Assembly (NCBI GenBank): GCA_902835305.1
Contig: CADFMD010000001.1
Span: 186,001 to 250,000, forward strand
DNA length: 64,000 bases
Reading direction: 5' to 3'
DNA from: Coriobacteriaceae bacterium
GTDB taxonomy: Bacteria; Actinomycetota; Coriobacteriia; Coriobacteriales; Coriobacteriaceae
A model generated the notes under the pieces. It was given only the letters and a program-made list of their open reading frames with translations, did no database searches and was not told where the DNA came from. Shown here in pieces: positions 59,013 through 64,000 of the stretch; within the stretch, counting starts at the first letter, position 1, and each line of letters starts with the position of its first letter. Position numbers and translations under genes: made by a program.

Positions 59013-61843
59013 TGGCTGCCAAATTTATCGATCTTTCCTTTACGCTCAACGGCCGCAAGGTCAAGGTTCAGATTGCCCCCGATACCATGCTCTTTTCGCT
59101 TTTGCGTGAGCAGGGTTGCGCGTCGGTGCGCTGCGCCTGCGAGACCACCAACTGCGGCCTGTGCACGGTGTGGCTCGACGGCTACCCGGTGCTGAGCTGC
59201 TCGGTTCCCGCCGCGCGCGTCGAGGGCCATACCATCACCACGCTCGAGGGTCTCAAGGCTGAGTCCGAGGCGCTTGCCCGCGCGATGGCTGCCGAAGGCG
59301 CCGAGCAGTGCGGTTTTTGCGCCCCCGGCCTTATCATGAACGTGCTGGCGCTTGCCCGCGCCGCCAAGGAGGACCCGAGCCTCGTCGCCACGCGCGAGGA
59401 GCTGTCGCGCCAGCTCGCCGGCAACCTCTGCCGTTGCAGCGGCTACGAGAGCCAGCTGCGCGCCATCGTGCGCTTCCTCAACGAGTCCGGCGTGCAGGTG
59501 GGCTTTGAGATGCCAGAGCTGCCCGTCAACGACACCAGCTGCGACGGTGTCTCGTACAAGCAGATCACCCATAAGCAGCCCAAGAAGGACTCGAAGGCGC
59601 TGCTCGAGGGCCGTCCCGTCTACACGGGCGATATGGTGCCCGCCGGCGCCCTGATCGTCAAACTCAAGCGCAGCCCCTATGCCCGCGCCAAGATCCGCTC
59701 CATCGATACGTCGCGCGCCCTGAAGGTGCCCGGCGTCGTGGGCGTTTACACTTACGAGGACGTGCCCAAGCGCCGCTTTACCATCGCCGGTCAGAGCTAT
59801 CCGCAGCCGAGTCCCTACGACCGTCTGATCCTCGAGAACCTCGTGCGCTACCAAAACGAGGAGGTGGCGATCGTTGCCGCCGAAACCGAGGAGGCCGCCG
59901 ACAAGGCACTCAAGCTCATCAAGGTCGACTACGAGGTGCTCGAGCCGCTGCTCGACTTTACCAAGGCACTCGATAACGACATCGTGGTCCACCCCGAGGG
60001 CGACGTGACCTTTATGTTCCCGCAGGGCGGCGATGTCCCGCGCAACCTGGTGTGCAGCGGTACCAGCGATTTTGGCGACCTTGACGAGGCCTTCGCCCAG
60101 AGCGACATCGTCTTTGAGCGCACCTACACCAGCCAGGCCACGCAGACCGCGCCCATGGAGACCTTCCGTGCCTTCGCGACGACTGACGCATTCGGACGCA
60201 TCTCGGTGACCACCTCTACGCAGGTGCCCTTCCACGTGCGCCGCATGGTCGCGCAGTCGCTCGACATTCCGCAGTCGCAGGTGCAGGTCATTAAGCCGCG
60301 CATCGGCGGTGGCTTTGGCTCCAAGCAGACGGGCTGCTGCGAGATCTTCGTGGCGTTTGTGACGCAGCAGACCGGCCGTCCGAGCTACTGCTGCTACACC
60401 CGCGAGGAGACCATCACCGCGGGCAACTCGCGCCACCAGATGCAGATGACCGTTAAGCTGGGCGCCATGAACGACGGCACCATCACGGCCATCGACCTGC
60501 ATACGCTGTCCAACGCCGGCGCGTACGGCGAGCACGCTACCACGACGATCGGCCTGTCGGGCCACAAGAGCCTGCCGATTTACAACCATGTGAAGGCGAG
60601 CCGCTTTAGCTGGGACGCCGTCTACACCAACACCAACCGCGGCGGCGCGTATCGCGGCTACGGTGCCACCCAGGGCCAGTTTGCCGTGGAGAGCGCCGTC
60701 AACGAGCTCGCCGACATGCTGCACATGGATCCCGCCGACCTGCGCCTTAAGAACATTGTGCGCGAGGGCGAGGTCATGCCGCAGTACTACAACGAGAAGC
60801 TCAACGCCTGCGCACTCGACCGCTGCCTGCTGCGCGCGATGGACATGATCGGCTGGCGCGACAAGCCGCTGGCCGTGGACCTGGGCGACCGCGTGCGCGC
60901 TCTGGGCTGCGCGCTCACCATGCAGGGCTCGGGTATCTCCAACGTGGACATCGCCGGCATCGACATGCGCCTGGAAGAGGACGGCTTCATTACCATCGGC
61001 ACCGGCGCCACCGATAACGGCATGGGCGTCGACACGATCCTGGCGCAGATTGCCGCCGAGGAGCTGGGCGTGGAGAGCTCGCTCATTGTGGTGCGCGGCG
61101 TGGACACCGACGTGTCGCCGTTTGACGCCGGCTCGTACGCGAGCTCGGGTACGTACGTGACGGGCTTGGCCGCCAAGAACGCCGCGACCGAGCTGCGTGA
61201 GAAGATTTGCGCCAAGGCCGCCCAGATGTGGGACGTGGACGCCGCCGACGTGGTCTTCGACGGCCAGTACGTGCGTCTGTCCGATGAGCGTGCCGCGCGC
61301 GAGCAGAACCGCTACCTCACGCTGCGCGACTTTGCCAACCTGTGCGTCAAGAACATCGCGGGCGGCGACGCGCTCACCTCGCACGCCTCTGCCTGCCTGC
61401 CCGTTTCGCCTCCGCCGTTTATGGCCGGCATTGCCGAGGTCGAGGTCGACAAGGCCACCGGCAAGGTGACTGTGGTGGACTATGCGGCGGCCGTTGACTG
61501 CGGCACCGTGATCAACGAGGCGCTCGCGCGCGTCCAGGCCGAGGGCGGCATTGCCCAGGGTATCGGCCATGCGCTCTACGAGATTGTTGAGCACGACGAC
61601 CGCGGCCGCCTGCGCACCGGCAACTTTATGAGCTACAAGTTGCCCACGCGCCTGGATATCGGCAGCATTCGCGTGGCCTTTGAGCCGAGCTACGAGCCGA
61701 CGGGTCCGTTTGGCGCCAAGTCGATCGGCGAGGTCGTCATCAACACGCCGCTCGCCGCCGTTGCCTCGGCCGTGGCGCACGCCACCGGCCATCAGGTTCG
61801 CTCGCTGCCCATCACGCCCGAGAAGGCCCTGCTGGGGGAGTAG
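59012..61843 (+). CDS. Molybdenum hydroxylase, fused 2Fe-2S and Mo-binding subunits (probable selenium-dependent)
   Basis: A 943-aa fusion. Residues 1-160 carry two 2Fe-2S clusters (CACETTNCGLCTVWLDGYPVL, then EQCGFCAPGLIMNV and GNLCRCSGYE). Residues about 190-943 form the molybdopterin domain: SPYARAKIRSIDTSRALKVP, RIGGGFGSKQ, NRGGAYRGYGATQGQFAVES, and PFGAKSIGEVVINTPLAAVA with the catalytic Glu. The same fusion defines the selenium-dependent xanthine dehydrogenase family. Together with selD, yedF, DUF3343 and the EF2568-type gene this suggests a labile-selenium enzyme acting on purines or related N-heterocycles. The substrate is inferred. Confidence 0.87.
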   Translation: MAAKFIDLSFTLNGRKVKVQIAPDTMLFSLLREQGCASVRCACETTNCGLCTVWLDGYPVLSCSVPAARVEGHTITTLEGLKAESEALARAMAAEGAEQCGFCAPGLIMNVLALARAAKEDPSLVATREELSRQLAGNLCRCSGYESQLRAIVRFLNESGVQVGFEMPELPVNDTSCDGVSYKQITHKQPKKDSKALLEGRPVYTGDMVPAGALIVKLKRSPYARAKIRSIDTSRALKVPGVVGVYTYEDVPKRRFTIAGQSYPQPSPYDRLILENLVRYQNEEVAIVAAETEEAADKALKLIKVDYEVLEPLLDFTKALDNDIVVHPEGDVTFMFPQGGDVPRNLVCSGTSDFGDLDEAFAQSDIVFERTYTSQATQTAPMETFRAFATTDAFGRISVTTSTQVPFHVRRMVAQSLDIPQSQVQVIKPRIGGGFGSKQTGCCEIFVAFVTQQTGRPSYCCYTREETITAGNSRHQMQMTVKLGAMNDGTITAIDLHTLSNAGAYGEHATTTIGLSGHKSLPIYNHVKASRFSWDAVYTNTNRGGAYRGYGATQGQFAVESAVNELADMLHMDPADLRLKNIVREGEVMPQYYNEKLNACALDRCLLRAMDMIGWRDKPLAVDLGDRVRALGCALTMQGSGISNVDIAGIDMRLEEDGFITIGTGATDNGMGVDTILAQIAAEELGVESSLIVVRGVDTDVSPFDAGSYASSGTYVTGLAAKNAATELREKICAKAAQMWDVDAADVVFDGQYVRLSDERAAREQNRYLTLRDFANLCVKNIAGGDALTSHASACLPVSPPPFMAGIAEVEVDKATGKVTVVDYAAAVDCGTVINEALARVQAEGGIAQGIGHALYEIVEHDDRGRLRTGNFMSYKLPTRLDIGSIRVAFEPSYEPTGPFGAKSIGEVVINTPLAAVASAVAHATGHQVRSLPITPEKALLGE

Positions 61844-61872
61844 CGGGTCAGCGAACAAGTCGTAATGGGCGG

Positions 61873-61898
61873 GGCGGGGCAACTCGACCCGCCTTTTG
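61873..61898 (+). terminator. Intrinsic terminator after the hydroxylase
   Basis: GGCGGG pairs with CCCGCC around a 9-nt loop, then TTTTG. Confidence 0.7.
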
Positions 61899-61983
61899 CA
61901 CTCGTGGTGAGGTCGTGAGCTTGTAAAAGGTGTGCGTGCGCTTGCCGTTCGTATCTGCTATCATTCCTAGTCTGTGCGCTCAT

Positions 61984-62067
61984 GCGGGCGTGGCGGAATT
62001 GGTAGACGCGCCAGATTTAGGTTCTGGTGGGATTCCCGTGAAGGTTCGAGTCCTTTCGCCCGCACCA
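61984..62067 (+). tRNA. tRNA-Leu (anticodon TAG)
   Basis: The acceptor GCGGGCG pairs with CGCCCGC. The loop ATTTAGG carries the TAG anticodon, followed by a class II long variable arm (TGGGATTCCCGTG), and CCA is encoded. Confidence 0.95.
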
Positions 62068-62158
62068 TCGCACCTGCGTCGGCTTTCGCCGTCGCGACAC
62101 TTTGTTGCATAAAGGTACCAGCACCTCAGATAAGCTGGGCAGTATGAGGAGGAACGTG

Positions 62159-63457
62159 TTGAACATCACCGCTTCTGACGTCAAGGACGCCAAGCTCACC
62201 GCTACGGTCACCATCCCGGCCGCCGACGTCGACGCCGCGATCAAGAAGGCCTACAAGGACACCGCCAAGAAGTACCGCTTCCCGGGCTTCCGTGCCGGTA
62301 AGGCTCCCCGTCCGGTCATCGACTCTGCTCTTGGCGCCGAGGCTACCCTCGCTCAGGCCACCAACGACCTGATCGCCGCCAACGAGCCCGCCGTCCTCAA
62401 CGAGCTGGACATCGTCCCCACCAAGAACGGTGACTACAAGGAGCTCGACCTCGCCAAGGATCACGAGGACTACACCTACACCGTCGAGTTCTCCCTGCGT
62501 CCCGCCGCTGAGCTCTCCTCTTTCGACGCCGTCGAGATCGAGATGCCCCCTGCGGAGGTCACCGAGTCCGAGATCAACAACCAGGTCGAGATGCTCCTCA
62601 ACTACCGCGCCACCTTCGAGGACGTCGAGGGCCGCGCCGTCGAGGCCGAGGACTACGTCACCGTCGACCTCAAGGCCGTCGAGAACGCCGACAGCTTTGC
62701 CGCCGAGGGCCGCATGCTCATCACCGGTAGCGACAGCAATCCCAAGGAGTTCAACGAGGCCCTGATCGGCGCTAACGTTGACGACGTCAAGACCGTTACC
62801 TGGACCGACGAGGTCGAGGAGGGCGAGGAGGCCGAGACCCACACCGTCGAGGTCACCGTCAAGGGCATTAAGGTCCGCAACACCCCCGAGCTCACCGACG
62901 AGCTCGTCAAGTCCGACTTTGGCTTCGACAGCATCGACGCTATGCGCGACGCAATCAAGATCGAGATCGAGCAGGACAAGGCTTCCCGCCTCCCGGCCGA
63001 GAAGGAGAACCGTTGCGTCTCCGCTCTCGCCGAGCGCCTGCAGCTCGACGAGATGGATGCCGACTACGAGCAGTCCGTCTTTGAGGAGCTTGGCCAGAAC
63101 TTCCTGTCTAACCTCGCTGCCCGCGGCATGACCCTGGACACCTGGCTGCCCGCTTCCGGTCTGACCATGGAGCAGTTCATCGGCGACCTGCACAAGCAGG
63201 CCAACGACGTTGCCCGTGAGTCCCTGGCTCTGGACGCCCTCGCCCGCGAGCTCAAGATCGAGGTCACCGAGGACGACATCAACGCCGAGTTCGAGAAGGC
63301 CGGCGTCAAGGACGTCGAGGCTTCCAAGGCCGAGTTCATCGCCGATGGCCGCATGCCCGCCGTCCGCGAGTCCATCCGTCGCTCCAAGGCCGTCGACCAC
63401 CTGGTCGAGAACGCCAAGGTGACCGAGGTCGACGAGACCGCCAAGGACGCCGAGTAA
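62159..63457 (+). CDS. tig: Trigger factor
   Basis: A ribosome-bound chaperone and peptidyl-prolyl isomerase of 432 aa. The start is TTG 62159, placed 6 nt behind AGGAGG, giving the usual LNITASDVKDAKLTATVTIP; ATG 62144 is less well placed. The N-terminal ribosome-binding signature is AKKYRFPGFRAGKAPRPV. The PPIase domain covers about 165-245, followed by a long helical C-terminal chaperone domain. clpP follows on the same strand, a common arrangement. Confidence 0.95.
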   Translation: MNITASDVKDAKLTATVTIPAADVDAAIKKAYKDTAKKYRFPGFRAGKAPRPVIDSALGAEATLAQATNDLIAANEPAVLNELDIVPTKNGDYKELDLAKDHEDYTYTVEFSLRPAAELSSFDAVEIEMPPAEVTESEINNQVEMLLNYRATFEDVEGRAVEAEDYVTVDLKAVENADSFAAEGRMLITGSDSNPKEFNEALIGANVDDVKTVTWTDEVEEGEEAETHTVEVTVKGIKVRNTPELTDELVKSDFGFDSIDAMRDAIKIEIEQDKASRLPAEKENRCVSALAERLQLDEMDADYEQSVFEELGQNFLSNLAARGMTLDTWLPASGLTMEQFIGDLHKQANDVARESLALDALARELKIEVTEDDINAEFEKAGVKDVEASKAEFIADGRMPAVRESIRRSKAVDHLVENAKVTEVDETAKDAE

Positions 63458-63533
63458 TTCTCGCCACCTTGCCCGCGAGCGCTTGCGTGCGCCCGTGATG
63501 GGGTAAAGTTATAAGCCGGTTATCCGGTTGCTT

Positions 63534-63574
63534 CGTACGGTGCCAGCCAATGCATAGCATGCGGGCACCGTACG
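63534..63574 (+). other. Structured tig-clpP intergenic hairpin
   Basis: CGTACGGTGCC (63534-63544) pairs exactly with GGCACCGTACG (63564-63574) around a 19-nt loop. The following TTTATC is a poor T run, so it may be a weak terminator or an mRNA stabiliser. Confidence 0.6.
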
Positions 63575-63619
63575 TTTATCTAGAACCATTATTGGTCCGT
63601 AAGAGAAATGGAGATGCGT

Positions 63620-64000
63620 ATGATCGCTAAGTTCGATTCCGCCCTCGTGCCATACGTTATCGAGCAGACGCCGCGCGGCGAGCGCAGCTACGATATCTAT
63701 TCGCGCCTGCTCAACGACCGCATCATCTTTTTGGGCGAGGAGATCAACTCCGTCAGCGCCAACCTGGTCGTTGCCCAGCTGCTGCATCTTGAGAGCCAGG
63801 ATGCCGAGAAGGATATCTCGCTCTACATCAATTCGCCCGGCGGCGAGGTCTACTCCGGCCTGGCGATTCTGGACACCATGAACTTCATTAAGCCGCAGGT
63901 CTCCACCATCTGCGTCGGTATGGCCGCGTCCATGGCCGCCGTGCTGCTTTCGGCCGGCGCCAAGGGCAAGCGCTTCTGCCTGCCGCACTCCAAGGTGATG
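63620..64000 (+). CDS. clpP: ATP-dependent Clp protease proteolytic subunit (partial at window edge)
   Basis: The ClpP serine protease forms the barrel served by ClpX or ClpC. The first 127 residues lie in the window. The typical N-terminal [20 protein letters not shown] and [19 protein letters not shown] are present. The catalytic Ser motif is [16 protein letters not shown], with [13 protein letters not shown] at the window edge. ATG 63620 is chosen for its spacing from ATGGAG; ATG 63608 and 63614 are in frame. The gene continues beyond position 64000. Confidence 0.93.
   Translation, partial: MIAKFDSALVPYVIEQTPRGERSYDIYSRLLNDRIIFLGEEINSVSANLVVAQLLHLESQDAEKDISLYINSPGGEVYSGLAILDTMNFIKPQVSTICVGMAASMAAVLLSAGAKGKRFCLPHSKVM

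Overview
This is a 64 kb stretch of a GC-rich bacterial chromosome. The best reading is an anaerobic gut actinobacterium of the Coriobacteriia, probably Collinsella or a close relative. This rests on an actinobacterial sepF-yggT-divIVA division cluster together with strict-anaerobe genes (double-cubane 2-hydroxyacyl-CoA dehydratase-like proteins, cysteine desulfidase, a selenium/molybdenum hydroxylase, a formate channel). The genus is inferred, not proven.

Layout. 0-9.5 kb: sepF-yggT-divIVA; a REP-type tyrosine transposase between two 37-bp inverted ends; nitroreductase; pit phosphate transporter with its DUF47 partner; BI-1; a PARG-like protein; SGNH hydrolase; pentapeptide-repeat protein. 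9.5-19 kb: thiC (TPP riboswitch) and thiD, yaaA, M18 aminopeptidase, polA, a HAD phosphatase. 19-23.5 kb: an arginine-rich leader peptide with attenuator-like hairpins, then argG, a 56-codon small ORF, argH, ndk. 23.7-36.8 kb: rpiB, cysteine desulfidase, HAD, rpsA, RNase P RNA, yigZ, a Cys-rich redox-type protein, metY, an MFS exporter, xpt, a stand-alone GGQ protein, a lipid-kinase homologue and a CLC-F type fluoride antiporter.

37-62 kb is a molybdenum/selenium block. Molybdopterin and molybdate genes (moeA, mogA, modABC) are followed by two double-cubane proteins and their ATPase. Next come selD (itself a selenoprotein with an in-frame UGA), yedF, a DUF3343 gene and a cysteine desulfurase-like gene, then brnQ, two tRNAs, a focA-type channel, selA-selB, tRNA-Sec (selC), gdhA, and a two-gene molybdenum hydroxylase whose large protein fuses the 2Fe-2S and Mo domains. 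Read together, the block supplies selenophosphate, Sec-tRNA and the molybdenum cofactor for Sec proteins and a probable selenium-dependent molybdenum hydroxylase. The window ends with tRNA-Leu, tig and the start of clpP.

The intergenic regions are the most unusual part. Many carry long hairpins: a REP pair around the transposase plus a solitary copy; twin 31-nt and twin 33-nt hairpins that keep their pairing; and a 97-nt element present twice in the dehydratase operon with several compensatory base-pair changes. The strongest regulatory candidate is the Arg-codon leader upstream of argG.
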